This document shows, one piece after another, positions 1-13,349 of a DNA stretch of 64,000 bases; within the stretch, counting starts at the first letter, position 1; each line of letters opens with the position of its first letter. Both the position numbers and the translations under genes were made by a program. The stretch is taken from the NCBI GenBank assembly GCA_003342815.1, contig PTEX01000003.1, positions 6,923,430 through 6,987,429 of the forward strand, read 5' to 3'. The notes under the pieces are model-generated. The model was not told where the DNA came from. It did no database searches and saw only the letters and a list, made by a program, of their open reading frames with translations. Source of the DNA: Eudromia elegans (Eukaryota; Chordata; Aves; Tinamiformes; Tinamidae).

Positions 1-3000
1 TAGTCTGTCAAGTTTAGGCTCGGCGACCAAACAGAAACACTGCCAATAAAAGCAGTGGGAGATTTGCTGAGAATAGAGGCAGAGTATTGCCCTTACTCCT
101 TGCAAGGGGAAGATTGTTGGGAAGTGATTAGTCAAAACTACAGAGCCACATAGAGCAACTTTATCTTGTACAATATGTGCCATATGGACTGCAACCTAAA
201 CTATCCTTTAGTTCAATATCTTTTTTTCTGATAAAGACAAACACATGAAGAGGAGTAAAAAAACAGCATACGTGTCTATGCAGCTTGAAAAACATCCAAA
301 ATGGAAATGCAGAGTCTTTTGTTGCCACAAATGGGCTACTAAGACTTACAGACAAGGAGTCAAGAAGTGGGATGTAAAGTGCCCCTGCTGGATTTCAGCA
401 TGGGAAGGAGCAGAGAACAGGTCATTGGGCCAAATATGGCTATTATGACTCCTGGGAAAGCTAGTGCAACAGTGGGGTAAGCATTACCAGAGGCAGAGCT
501 GATCAGCAACTTTTTCCAAACCTGCTGTGATTGTAATAGCTTGTGTTTCCCTCTGGCATGCTCTGGCCCACTTTGATCCCTAGATGAGTTATCTTCCTAT
601 CACACAGAGAAGAACCACACTCCATATTTCAGATGAGGAGCTAGATTAGAGGCAGATCAATCCTATGAAGAATCAACAGCAGCTGAGAAGGTCAAGTCTA
701 AGTCTTAGGTTGAGAAATCAAGATTCTCCAAGAGCCACGAGAAGCTGAGGCCAGTCTTTGGATAGCATCTAGGGCCTTTTTTTTTATCACATATGCCAGA
801 ATGTACCTACTACCACCCCATCCATCCATCATTATTGCCTCCGGGCAACACTACTTTAAGTAAACACTCATTAATTGCTGATTTCTTTGGAGTTCCAGTT
901 GGGCTCATTGAATGAGTTTTTATTCTGTTTCCAATTATCTGTAAATAAAACATAACAGCTACACAGACACCAAAGGAAGTGGAAGGCAGAAATGGAAGAC
1001 AGAATAGTCAAGGGAGCTTTTTGGAGTCAATTAAAAGAAGTTGGTCCCTAATTCATGTTGTACCAAATCCATGTGAGGCTTTGAGATTTTTTTAGATTGA
1101 AAAATTTCTTGAAGTGGCTTGAATTTGCACTTTGAAGTTTAGCCCATTTCACATCAACTTTGTGTCATCACCCCATAGCCGGTACTTTCTAAAAATATAT
1201 GTATTTAACTACTGTCAAACTCAGATTGTCCATGCAGCGTGATACAAACTGTTTCACCTCTGTGCCTCCACTTCCTTCCCTGCTCCTTCACAAAAGGGGA
1301 TTATTATTCTCACCTATATGCCAGGCTCTCAACCTGCCCGCTTCCTTATTTTTGGCACAGATCCAAAACCTCCATACTTGAGGTCAAAGCAAAGATTTCA
1401 ACTGATTTCCCTTGGTTTTGCCTTAGATTAATAAATGTACTCTGAATACTTTGGACAAATAGCACTGTGAAAATGCACTGTATTAATGCAAGTGCTTCTT
1501 ATGCAGCCTTCAGTCAATTCTTTGTCTGGCAATATTCCCACAGAAGGCAGACTGAGCAAAAGCCAAGTGAAGCGCTCCAGATTTCCTCCATTGTCTTCTG
1601 AAACAACAGACTTGTAATGCAAATTGTTCCGCTTTGTTAGGAATGAAGTGTGTCAACTCACCAAAAATGAGTATTGCCAGAGAACATTCCTGATAAGACA
1701 CACTGTACCCAGATGGTGGGGCTAATGCCCCAGGAAGTTTAACAGCCACAGAAGATCTGGCTCTTTGTTACATCCTAGGTAGTACAAGCCTGAAGCCTAT
1801 CTGGCAAGCAGAACTATCTTTATTTTGTGAGTAGGGAAGAGGAGACAAGGAGAATTTCCTGCTAGACTCCAGGAAGACAAGAGGAAAACAACCGGCTTCA
1901 GAAGTGTAGTCAGTGGTATAGGCAGGAAAAAAACCTATACCTCACATAAATGATAGTCATTGCACACGTTGACCCTATGCCCATGTTCCTCTTTTAACTT
2001 TGTCCGAATTCCTCTCATTCATTTAGTCCTCTTCATGGATGGCCATCAACTTTGACCATTCGTTGGTGGTGGCGTGGGAAGCAGCACAGAGATGCTTCTG
2101 CCCTTTTTGGTGCCATTTGGCTTAACACTACTCCACCAAAGTGTCACTGATTACTGCTTAACATCCCGACAGGACACACTCTGTAGAGAAGATCCAGTAC
2201 TGGTTTTAGTACTGTAAAAAAAAGTCCTACTAGACTGAGAAATCCTGCAATATTCCCTCAGCATCTCCCAGGCTACAAGAGTCTACCTCTTAATAAGATC
2301 GCAGTGATGAACAGATGTGACCTGACCTGAAAATTCTCAGCATTTGGATGAGTGTGTTTATACACAACACTTAAATTGTCAAAATTATTTACACCACCAA
2401 ACATTTCTCTTGCCAGGCAGCCTGAAGGAGCCTGCCGAATAGCTAAACAGAGGCATTGACCTACACACAAAACTCAGTTGCCTCTTGATGGTGATGGTGT
2501 TTGTCGAAGAAGGACAGAGTTAGTAGTTCCTGAGTCTGAATTGCCACCCTGGGGTCACACTAGGCACGATGAACTTTTTCTAGTGTAGAAGAAAGAAGCC
2601 ACATGCAGAGGGTCTCCTGTTAGCCTATGGAGGTGCCACGCACGCATGTGCACCATGTGAGAAGGACAGGCCAGGAAAGCTGAGTGCTCAGCTTCTTACA
2701 AGCTACTAGAGCTGGGAAAGAGGTGCGGCATTTATGGCCAAAGTACAATGCGGGAATTACTAGGTTTCAGGGCACATGGCTTTGCTCTGTTAATCAGCAA
2801 GTTCATCTCCAGATCCTGTTGCAGAGGTGTGCAGGAGCATTCATCCTCAGGAGCTATCTTGGGTGGCCAGAAGTTGAAGATTTCAGTGTCTGTAGTCCAG
2901 TGAAGGTGCCAACACCTTGTTTCTGTCTGTTGAGATGTACACCAATCAATCCATCTCAGGCAATAAGGAAACAGTGGGTAACAATAAATCATTATTAGGC

Positions 3001-6000
3001 CTGGGCTGTGGCTGAGCCACACTTCAGTTTACTCCTTCCACAGGTGGGCAGTTTAGATGACAGGGATCAAAGAAACTGTCACCATCACAAAGGATTTTGC
3101 ACCCACGTTTGTTTAGTAGTTACCAGTGTAACTACTAAACCCAAGCCGTTTCAGTCTATCCGTCAATCGTATTGTATCAGGGACAATAGAGGCCTGTATT
3201 TTGAAGATCCATAAATTTAAAGGTCTAACAAAATGCTTCTTTTATGATAGTCTTGAAGAAAGCCTCAAAGCAGCCTAGGTGGAGCTGGGAGGAAGTAGTT
3301 TGGGGGGACTGGTAAGTTAGTCTACATGCAGGTAGTTTAACGTTTGTTGCAGCATCAATTTCAAGTAACAATCTTCACCCCTTCACCTATAGATTGCTTC
3401 TAATAAAATAGAGACCTTCCTGGGTCTTACCCAGTGTGCATGTGGCAGTAGGAAACAGGCTGACAGACTGCAGCTTTGCAAGGCCCGCAGAAAGGAAGAG
3501 ACGGAGACAGGACGCTACATGTATAGCAAGTAGCTTGCAAAAACAGCACAGGTAGATTTCCAGTCTCAAAACAGTGTCCAAGCCTGTAAGGCAGTTTTCT
3601 TATATTGGTGCCAGCAAAACAGATCAAGGGATACAACTATTTTTTCTGTCTATCCCTTTCTCATCTCACTGGAAGAGCAGGTTAAGTACAAAGTGAGATA
3701 CACTTGCCATGAGTAAGATCTGTCCCCCAGCCCCTAACTATAGGGAAGCTTGCAATGTCTTTGGCAAGTACAGCGACCCCGAGAGAAATGAGCGTTGGGA
3801 GAGGTGCATTTGGGGAAATAGAGATGTTCTTGGGCTTATGCCAGAATATAACGCAGAAAAGAAACAAACATTTAAAGATAAAAAAAAAAATGTCTGCCAT
3901 TGAGACACAATAAAGATCCCTGAAAATGATTTGCCTCTGAATTGGGAGAGTCCCAGTTTATTCAGAGACACAGATATAGGCTCAGGGAAACAAGAGCAAG
4001 GCTGTTGAACTGGACCAAAGACAGAATCAGAACAAAGGCTGTAACACCAAACAAGGGCATATGTCAAAGCCGATAGTTTCATGAAGCAGGAAAGCTGAGT
4101 AATAAATCAAAATCTCGTGTGTACCCCACAGAAACAATTCTAAAGACAAGAAGGATGACATACAGGTCATGGACAGGCATGCAAGATGTTGGAGGAAGAG
4201 CACCATTTCACTTCCCAGTGGAATATCTTTTGCAGAAGGAAAGCAGCAGCTGTATGATAGATAGTAAGCTGCGAGGCAGACTTCTAGTAAAAAGGATTTC
4301 AGCTGCGTAATAACAGAACCAAGGAGCTTCTCACATGCTAGGCACATCTCTGTAGACTGCAAGCCATTCAGTTCCCATCATAGTAATCTACTTTAAGACC
4401 AGCAGTTTGATTTCTGTTGGACATCAGACCCAGCTGCAATGTATTACTATCCAATATATATACATACATGAACAAGAAGGGGAGCTAGGAGACAGAAATC
4501 CACATGCTGATGATGTGCATTAGCCAGTGCAGGACAAACGCATTTACCAAAAGGAAATGCGTTGTTTTCTCACTATTGAAAACTATAAGAAACGACAGTC
4601 TGTTACAGTTAAGTACACTCCTGCTCTCAGAAAGGGTTCAATGGAAGTCACAATCATGCCTCAAAAAATAGGGAGCAAGACCACAACAAGAGTGGAGGGG
4701 AGAAACTCACCGTCAGTGCATGCTGCATACTAAAGCAAGCTTACCTGGCTACTTGAATCTCTCTGAAGGTCATCAGTGACCTCCTTGTCTCTCTGGGGGC
4801 ATCACAACAGCATTTGGCCATTTTTCCCCCAGAAAAAGAGAAAAAAAGCGCCTGTCTTTTACTGCCGTGGAGCTGACCAGGCATCATTTGTCTGATAGTT
4901 CCATCATGACACCCATGCAGGAGCAGCAGAGGCTGTTTCACAAGGGATGGCAAGCAAGGGGCTGAGGGTCACGGCAGCACAGGCGGGGCAGTGCTTTCAG
5001 CAACAGAGAACAGTCCCACAATATCTGAGCAGGACAGAGTCCCAGAAAAGGCAAGACAACAGGTCAGGTCAGATCAGGGATCCAGCCAGAAACCAGCCAG
5101 AAGCAGCAGGTGATGGGATCAGAAACAGAATTAGACATACGTCTATAATATACGTCTAAAGTCAGTAACAGTCTATAGACCTTTATATCGACTTGAAGAA
5201 TAAAAGCCAGTGGCAAGATAAGCCAAGTCATATGGGGAAAATGGAATGTGCAATCTCCCACAGGCATGCACAATGTTCATGCTCACACCAAATATTAAAA
5301 ACTATAGTTTCCACAAATAACTAGGCCCTTATAAACTGAGATACCTTGAGGACGTGAAGGGAATCCAAGTGCTTATAAGTAGAGGCAAATTTAATTTAGA
5401 TTCTGCCTAAACCACTGAGATGTCTAGAAGCCCTTGAAACAGGTCACAAACGACAGATGTACCTACTGTTATTTCAAGTGTCAGACTGGATATACACTTA
5501 AAATCCCTCATGTCATCAGCAGACTTCTAAAACTGCACCTGCCTTCAGCATGAGCAATGGGGAATACTGTTCACAGTCTGAGAGTGCCACCATGGTGCCT
5601 ATGTGCCCTCACAGGGACATCGCTTGAACAGTGTTGTTGTAAAGGTAAATCCTCTTTTGGGACCTTCCGGTGTCACACACCACAAGGGCCACTGGGATTT
5701 GTGGATGGCCCAAGATTGGATCATCCTTATAGCATTGTGACCAGGAGAGTCAGAGGCTGATGGTGAAGGAAATGTACCACAGATTTGTTCACTTCATGGA
5801 AGGACACAGACAAAAACACTAAGAGAACAAACCATAAGAGCTGCGAAGGGCTTGTAAAAAGGCTTTTGAGAGGAAATTATGTGGAGGGCATCAGATCTGA
5901 AATGCTATAATTCCTGGGACTTTGTAAGAGGTCTCTAAATTACTGACTGCTGGGAAAGATGCCTCCGTATTTATCTCATTTTTAAATTCTTACCTAGCCA

Positions 6001-7890
6001 GCTGCTGATGGCTCCTGCTGGAGGCAGGACACCAGTCTGGAAGTACAATGGAAGGCAAACGTCCAAAGGCAATGGAAGAAGGGAAGCAGCAGACAGACAG
6101 TGCATCCAAATCAACAACATTGATGTCCAGAAATGGGAGAACTCTACCATCAGCACGCTGCATGCGCTGTGGAGAGGGAAACACGTGTTTTGAGGAGCCT
6201 AGAGTCTGGAGGATACCCCAGGAAGTCTATCTAGACACACAGACACCACTCCCTGTAATGGGGATGCCTCTAAAACAGCTGTTGCAGTGAAGCAGAGGTT
6301 TAGCCTTAGAAGCAGAGCGTTGTTCCTTGCTGTGTGTCTTGCTAAGCAGTGCATGAAATCGTCTCAAAAGCTGCTCCAGAGTGAGTTCCCTTCCAGTGTC
6401 CCCAGGGAGATCTGAAGCTCTCCCCACCACCTCCAACAGCATCAGTCCCCAGGGACGGGCAGGTTTCTAGAAGAACCTCAGGTCTCTACCAGGACCTCTG
6501 TCTGGCCGTTTCATTTGGCTTTTGGGCTACTGGGAGTGATGGGACTCACTGCAGACTCCTACTCAAAGCCCCCATCTCCAATTCTTTCAAAGCAAATAGC
6601 ATGCAAAGAGGAGCAGGTTTTACCCAGCCTTGGGCCGCAGCCAACGCAGGCACATGTCTCGCTTTAGCAGGACTGGACAGCATATGGCACAGCGACCTGG
6701 CTTGTTGTGAATAATGGAGTATAATAAAACCTGTCAAACTGCTATTGGCAGTTAGGTTGAGGAAAGACTCTGTGTGCACAGATAGTTTGAGAAAACCTAC
6801 TTGTCACTGACATGCAAAGTATTTTACAGAAGTAAATATGACATTCATAAAGTGCCTCTGAGCCCGGAATGTTTTGCCCTGAGTTCCTGAATTTCTACAG
6901 GAAAGCAGAGATGGCAAAGGGGGGAATGCTCACAGCCGAGAGGAGGAAAAAAGAAGTGCTTGGGGAGGGGAGGAAGAAGGAAAAGAAAATCAATAAGCAG
7001 GTTGAGATGCAAGAACAGCAGGAGGAAAGAGAGGCAGGACAGAGAAGTCACGGCCACTAGCAGCTATGCTGGGAGAAGCATGTGAGGGTCTGCATGGTAG
7101 CCATGCTGGGAAGCGAAGGGGAAGGTATGTCCTCAGCCAGGGAAAGGGAGGAAGAGGCAGGAGCCTGATGGAGACAGCAGGACTGGCTGGCTGGCCCTGT
7201 GATAGACAAGATCTTTGTGGGTAACGGGACGGCCACATTTTCAGTGCTGAAACAGCACATCTGAAGATAAAGAATAAACGCTGGGGTGCCTTTGTGTCTC
7301 ATCCATCCATCTAGCCAGCACCAGCAAGTAAATGTGGCCTGGCAGAAGTACAGAGCTTTGTCCATAAAAGCTCAGCCAGTGCATGGGCTCCTTGACATCT
7401 CTGTGGAGCAAGCAGGGCTGTGAAGGAGGCTTGCAAGAACAACACCTACCAACCTGCAGAGCTCCGACAGAGCAAAGAGGTCAGAATTCACCTTGAATCA
7501 CCACTCGAGTTATCAGGCTGAGTTTTGATTTGAGGTTGCATCGCTGGCACCACAGGCTTAGGGGCATCTCAACCCAGGTGTGTTCAAGTTTTGCACCTCC
7601 ATCTGGCCTTGGATTTGGCCAGCTTCCACAGTTGTCCTGCTCCCCAGGAGCATCGCTGGGGATGCAGGAGGCCTGCGTAGTCATTACGTCCTGACATGTC
7701 AAGCATCATTCTTGTTTCTTCAAACAAATGCTGAAAGGGCACCCCGTGTAGCCCCAAATACTCTAGAATTTTGCTAGTGCTGCTTACAGTGACAGGTTCA
7801 TGTTATCAACAGCCTGCTTCAGCTGTGCTAAATGCACTTAGATGGGAGCAATAGCGACAATGTGGAATTCAGGAAGTCTACAAACAGGCA
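1..7890. other. Intergenic DNA, no recognisable gene
   Basis: No open frame here exceeds about 100 codons and none resembles a known protein. Base composition is ordinary with few CpGs, as in avian intergenic DNA. The only structures that stand out are a perfect hairpin at 3111-3140 and a purine-rich patch around 6900-7050. I see no LINE, LTR or RNA gene, although short or very diverged repeats could be missed by eye. Confidence 0.6.
3111..3140. repeat. Perfect 12-bp inverted repeat with 6-nt loop
   Basis: GTTTAGTAGTTA is followed by the loop CCAGTG and then TAACTACTAAAC, the exact reverse complement. The arms are perfectly paired over 12 bp. No MITE or target-site duplication is evident around it, and no run of T follows that would suggest a terminator. 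Function is unknown; it may be chance or the remnant of a short inverted-repeat element. Confidence 0.6.
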
Positions 7891-7895
7891 GCCCC

Positions 7896-8045
7896 ATTTT
7901 AATTAGTTGAGTACAGAGACTAATTAATATGCAAATGAGGAGCTTACCAATATTAATCATCTGTTTTACTAGCCTGCTTTACTAAAGAGTTTCTAACGAA
8001 TTTGCAAATGAAGTTTCCATGACATTAAAAATCAGCTAAACACCT
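7896..8045. promoter_or_regulatory. Candidate homeodomain/POU-rich regulatory block
   Basis: This AT-rich block packs several homeobox-type cores (TTAATTAG, CTAATTAAT, ATTAATCAT) around a perfect POU octamer ATGCAAAT at 7929-7936, with another TTTGCAAATG near 8000. Such dense clustering of TAAT cores and octamers is typical of vertebrate conserved developmental enhancers. Conservation itself cannot be seen in one sequence, so this is inferred from motif density. It lies about 28 kb upstream of the NHLH2 coding exon. Confidence 0.35.
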
Positions 8046-11000
8046 ATCTGAGAATACTCTCCACTTCATATAAGGGAAGAGAGAGAGTGGGGGCCTTGTA
8101 TTTTTGGAAGGAAAACAGCAGTGACTGAAGCTAATTTTGTTTTTGGCAAGTGCCACTTAGACTGACTGAGTCAACCTTTTCCAAACCCTAATTGAAAGCA
8201 TTTCAGCAAGCTAGACACCAGAAAGGACTTGGAACAGGAGTCACGTGTGTGAATGTGTGTGTGTGCACACATGTATGTGCTTGCACACCAGGACAATTAA
8301 AACAAACCTCGTCAGACTAAGAAAAATGTTGTCTGCCTTCAACATCTACCATTAGCTGTCCACATTGCGGAACATAAGCCCTAAGCAAAATCCTACTAGT
8401 GTCTATCTTCTATAATTTTCCTAGCTATGCTCTTGCAAGTAATGCCTTAAAACATGGCAACTCAAATCATACCCCTGAGCTATGCCACTCTTTTCTCTGC
8501 TAGGTTTGTATTTTGTGCCTTGCTGAACTTCCAGGTGAGTTTGGTGGAGCTTCTTCTCAAACTCATTCCCTGATCTTGTTGCGTAACTTCAGTGCAATTT
8601 TAGGCAGCTTCCCTTCACTTCCAGGAGGAATATCAAATAAAGAACATTTCCATTTCCAACAAATCCACCATCGCATTTCTGTACCTCTTGGCTTTCTCTT
8701 CGCATCCCTTTACCCCAAAGTTCCCTCTCTGAAAAGCAGAGCCTGAATTCTTGGCATGATGAGTCGCTTTAAATGACTGAAAAAGTGAGAACGAAATTTG
8801 CAAATTTCTTCTTAAATCACAGGTGGGATCGAAAATCTGCCAGCAAGATACTTCAAAAAAATTAAAAACAGCCTAAAAAAATGATTCCAAAAACACTGGC
8901 TGATTTTCAGTGCCAGTGAACGGAGCTTGGCGGGTGGTTTGGATTAAAGAGGTTCCTGAGGTTGCAGAGCTGGAAAATGGAAATAGCTCAGCAGCACCTG
9001 CCGTCCCTCCCGAGATGGGCTTCTCCCTCCCAGCTGACCACGCGGAAGATACAGATTTCATTTATTTAGAAACAAGGCCCGGGCTGAGGCTGCCCTTGCT
9101 CCTCGTTTAGCTGCTCTTAAGTGACAGCCAGGGCTTCCTTCCCCCCGAGCAGGGGAAATGAGGAGGATAACTGTGTTCTGTGCCCACTCTTAACACTCCC
9201 TCAAAAAACCTACTGCAGCTGACTGATAACCAATTTTCCTACAGCTGCCTGCAAAATGGGGAATTGGTTTAATTTTAATGTTTAAATTTAATGCAGGAGT
9301 GTTGCTGACTTCCTCCCAGCATTAGCCTTTTTCATCACTCTTTCCACAAAGTTTTTAGATCCCAGACTCATCTTAGGAGCTCTGCAACCAAGCCAGGGTG
9401 AGCACCAGGGACTGGATGACACTGAAGTGGTTGTTGGACGTTGCACAGGACAGGACAGAGCAGGATGGGCTGCGGGTCCATGTCTGGAAGAACTTGATGT
9501 GCAAGAAGGGGGACAGGGGTGGGGAAGGGGAAACCTGGAAGATGGCACACTAATGTGGCAATGTGGCAGAACCTACAGGCGTTTACCCTGCAGTCTGTTT
9601 TCTTTTACTGCCTTTGTCCCACTTAAACCCTTAAGCAACCAATCGTAATTAAAACCCCCAACTAGCAACTCCTGCTGAAGTCAATAGGTGAGAGTTGGAA
9701 GACAGGAGAACCGGTGAGACCTTCGCCTTGCCTTGGGTAGGTGTTGCAGACCCTTGCCTACTCGCTGAGCCTCTATTAGTGACCTCACGGGAAGCGAGGA
9801 TGGGACCCCAGGGCACTTGCCCTATGGGTGACACTGCCCCGCAGGACACGGAGGTACCAGGTGAGTGCAGTAGGGCACTTGTCAACAACCACTTGCAGGA
9901 GGATCTCCACCTCACCCCTCCAAGTGCTTGTGGCTCATCCCATCTTCCCAGCCTGAGCACTGTATCCCCTCCCGAAGCCTTGCTCTGGTCTCTGGAGCTG
10001 GCAACACACTGGCACCCACTAGAGTCCAGAGCCATAGGCTGGGGATGGAGCAAGCTGGGGAACAGGAGCTTTGCAACCGTTTCCCTGAGGAATGCCTCCC
10101 TATCGAACCTCAAATTCTCCAGTGCTAGGGAACCTGCCTCTGCTGGGATTTCTTATTATCTGGAAATTCTTTCTAATAGTGGGAAAATGTGTGTTTTTCA
10201 GTCTCCTTATTCCATGAAACACCTGAATGGCTTGGGCTCCCTTTTTCCCAGATAAATTAACTTTTGAGCACTGAGGAGGGCTGGCAAGCTGCAGTCCCCA
10301 GAATGAACATTTTAGGAAGTTATGAGCGACTGAAAAAAAATGGCAAATGCAGCAAAAACGTTACCTGGCTTTAGCTGTTGCTAGCACAACACCAACGTCA
10401 GTAGATAGAAAGAAGGTGAGCACATGCAATAGGAAACTATGATAAACACAGCAGAGTATCAAAAGCAAAGGGATACCATGTGAATGATATTAGCCAGTTA
10501 AATTAGCCTCAGAATTTAGGGTCTGTAAAACAAACTCTTGCTGAGCTTAAGACTAATAGCAATAGTCCCATGGGGAAAAATGAAATTCATTAATTGCAAA
10601 GATTTTTTTTTTTGGCAGGTATACATTTTCTCTCAGTAAGGTAAAAAGAAGTGAATGAAATTAATAGATTAGGTAGGATATTTCAGGTTATTTTAAACAA
10701 AAAAAAAAAAAATCCCATGTGTCAATTTCTAGGATAATTTTGGTTTTGTTTTTTTAGGAAACATGCAAGTTTTAATTTGACTTCATTATTTGGAGAACAT
10801 GTGAAAACTTTCAGGGAAAATGAGGACTGATCTTTCCATGCTTTGAAGGGAATGGAAGGAGAGGAAAAACAACAGATATAAAAGAGCAAGTTTGGATTAA
10901 AAAAGAAAAAAGGCAGTTAAGCATCTCATCACTGGTACAGAATCAAAGAAAAAAAGACTATGGGAAAAGTCTTTCCAAGTCCTGATATAGTATTCTATAT

Positions 11001-12735
11001 ATTCCCCTCAAAATATTTCACTTCTCTGTGAGTATTAGTGTATTTTTGGTTACTTATATGAATTTTGAGTGGGAAAGGAAGCTTCTGCCATTTTAATTCC
11101 TTTGTTAATGTCTTTATGGACGCAATTAGCACTTCATTCACGCTTCTTTGTCTCTGGATCCCATTATGATATGGCTTATGCCAACTTCACCCTCCCAGGA
11201 GAGGTGAGGCTTCACACAGCACTCCACTCAGCTGTGTGGCTGAGCACTGACAAACTCAATTTACAGGAGGAGAGCGTGAGATGACACTGTGCAGTTGCAG
11301 TTGCTGTGATGTGGACAAATGGCCTCTTTAGTTCCAAACAAGACATCACCTATCCTGGGGAAACATGTCTGTACGTAGGTAAATGAAAGAAAAACAAGGT
11401 TGATCTACCTGACAAGAAAGAAACCCTCCACAGCTGGTCTTAAAAATGAAATATGTAACTGTTCATTCCTGTTGCTATTGCTGTACCCTGCCTACCTACA
11501 AGATGCCCATTTAGTTGCTTTTCATTTCCAAACATGAAGCTGAAGTCTCGCCTTTTGTAAACCCATCCATACATATAAACATAAATCAGAGATGGATTTG
11601 GCCCTTCATAAAGTTTCTTTTCTGCTCCAAATCACTCTGACATGAGGTCAACTCCACAGGCTCCAGATCCTGATGCCGCATGGCTGAAGACCAGGACTTC
11701 ACCACGAGCTTGGGCTCACTAAGGCTTGATCCTGACTTCATGTCCATCAGGATAAGTTAGGAGGAGATCATTACATATGAGGGGACTTGCAGTAGTGTGA
11801 AACCCATGTGAGAAAGAGCTTAAGCCATTTAGACTGCTAGGGGCAGCTTTTCAAAGCTATCTGGACATCAACAAATATTGATGCTAAAAGTGTCTAGAGT
11901 GATTTTTTTTTTTTTTGCCCCAGCAGCATTAGGTGCTTAAGTATTGTAGACTCCAAGGGGAGTGAGAGGCCTAGATGCTCCTGAATAGCCCACCGTAATG
12001 TGTTAGCCACCGTGTTAGTAATCCACATGTAAACACTTCTGGAAACCTAGCTCTGAACCCTTGCAAAGCCAAGGGCCAAGTAGTGGCCCTTACTCCGTAC
12101 TCTCCTGCACCCATCCAGGTGGAGACCTAAGCCTGTGAGAGCAGAGTATTGCGCTCAAGTACAAAGCCACAGCTTTCTTTGCCACTTCTGCCAGGGCAGA
12201 GGATGGAGATAGCTGCATTTTACCCCCAGGATTAATTCCTTCGAATCACTGCAAATACTCCATGAGAGCTGAAGACTTCTCTCCACAGAGAGCACAACAA
12301 AGACACTGAGGCCACAATCCCTCTCTGACATAAGGCCAAAAACATCTGTAGAGAGGGACAGGGCAGAGAGCCGATTTACTGCGTTGTGTGACGGTAGCTC
12401 TTTCCTCCCAGCCTCCTCTTTCTGTGCTGGTCGAGCTCATGCTTTGCCTTCCCCAGCGTGCCGTGGCGCACAAAGGATGGCAGACATGAAGTCCAGACGT
12501 TCCCTGTGGGGTTCCCGGTCCCTTCTTGCAGTCCTACCATCCCCAAGGAGCCTACTCCTAGGTAAAAGACACCATCATCTTTGTCCAAAAAACAGGAGGA
12601 AGGGAAAAAAAAAGTGGATTTTTAGGCCCAAGGAAAAGAGACAGGAATTCTTTTTCTCTTATTAAATGTGCAATTCAAAACCTGGTGAATAGGGAGATGA
12701 AAAGCTCCTGCTGAGAAATGGAGAGAGAAATTGCA
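8046..12735. other. Intergenic DNA with simple repeats
   Basis: No gene was recognised. The stretch holds a short GT/GTGC repeat (about 8246-8280), several A- or T-homopolymers (for example near 10604 and 10700), and an unusually long but unrecognised pair of overlapping open frames on both strands at 9649-10255 that I treat as chance. The 10440-10800 portion is AT-rich and could contain regulatory sequence, but nothing specific supports this. Confidence 0.55.
8246..8280. repeat. Imperfect GT microsatellite
   Basis: Alternating GTGTGT runs are interrupted by GAAT, GCACACAT and GTAT. It is a short degenerate dinucleotide repeat with potential to form Z-DNA. Confidence 0.75.
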
Positions 12736-12739
12736 TTTT

Positions 12740-13345
12740 GGCCTCGGGGAAACCTGTGCCTATAATATTAAAGACGTGCAAATAAATAAATAAAAGCAAT
12801 GGCTAGATTTACGTGTGTAATATCCTCGCATGCTGTGATCAATGTCGATATTTTACTTTTTTATGAGGTTCTCCAAAAATCTATGGCCCTTTCTTTTATT
12901 AATTGTAGAGCTTCATTGCAAAGGTCTTTCGCATGTCTCCAGCAACTAGGTCTTAGCTGTCAACTCCATTAAATTCTATTATAATATGGCATGATTGAAT
13001 GCTCCAGTGGGATTGGCCAGCCAGCGTGTATTAATATATTATGGAGCACGCAGAGCCAGGCACCAGCACCTTGCTGCATTCACAAAGATGCTGTTATGTT
13101 TACTTTTTTTTTTTCCCCCTCCGTGCACACGTCTGCCATTTCACTGGAAATCGGCTTTCCCGTAAATAATCCCGTGCCAAAAGAACAATGCAAACTGCTA
13201 GGGAGCTTCCCCCGCGCTGTGGAAGCCAGCGGTCTTCCCTCGAGCGAGCAGCTTCTCATTCTCTTCCCGAGATGTGTTTGTAGGACTTTAATTAGTTTGT
13301 GTTTGTACAGTACAAAAAATCTAAGAGACTCGTGGTATTTAGCAC
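12740..13345. promoter_or_regulatory. Candidate conserved non-coding block
   Basis: This is a roughly 600-bp AT-rich block with evenly spread transcription-factor-like words. It includes TTTTATTAATTG, CATTGCAAAGG, CCATTAAATTC, TATTAATATATTATGG, AACAATGCAAA (SOX/POU-like) and CTTTAATTAGTTTG. The texture resembles vertebrate developmental enhancers rather than decayed repeats. The open frames here on both strands (13080-13382 minus, 12991-13365 plus) are mutually overlapping and unrecognised. Conservation is inferred, not seen. Confidence 0.35.
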
Positions 13346-13349
13346 TAGG

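Noticed and set aside
9649-10255. Overlapping 186-codon (+) and 154-codon (-) open frames
   Set aside because: They overlap on opposite strands, have no recognisable domain or signal, and sit in mid-GC DNA without splice or promoter support. Most likely chance.
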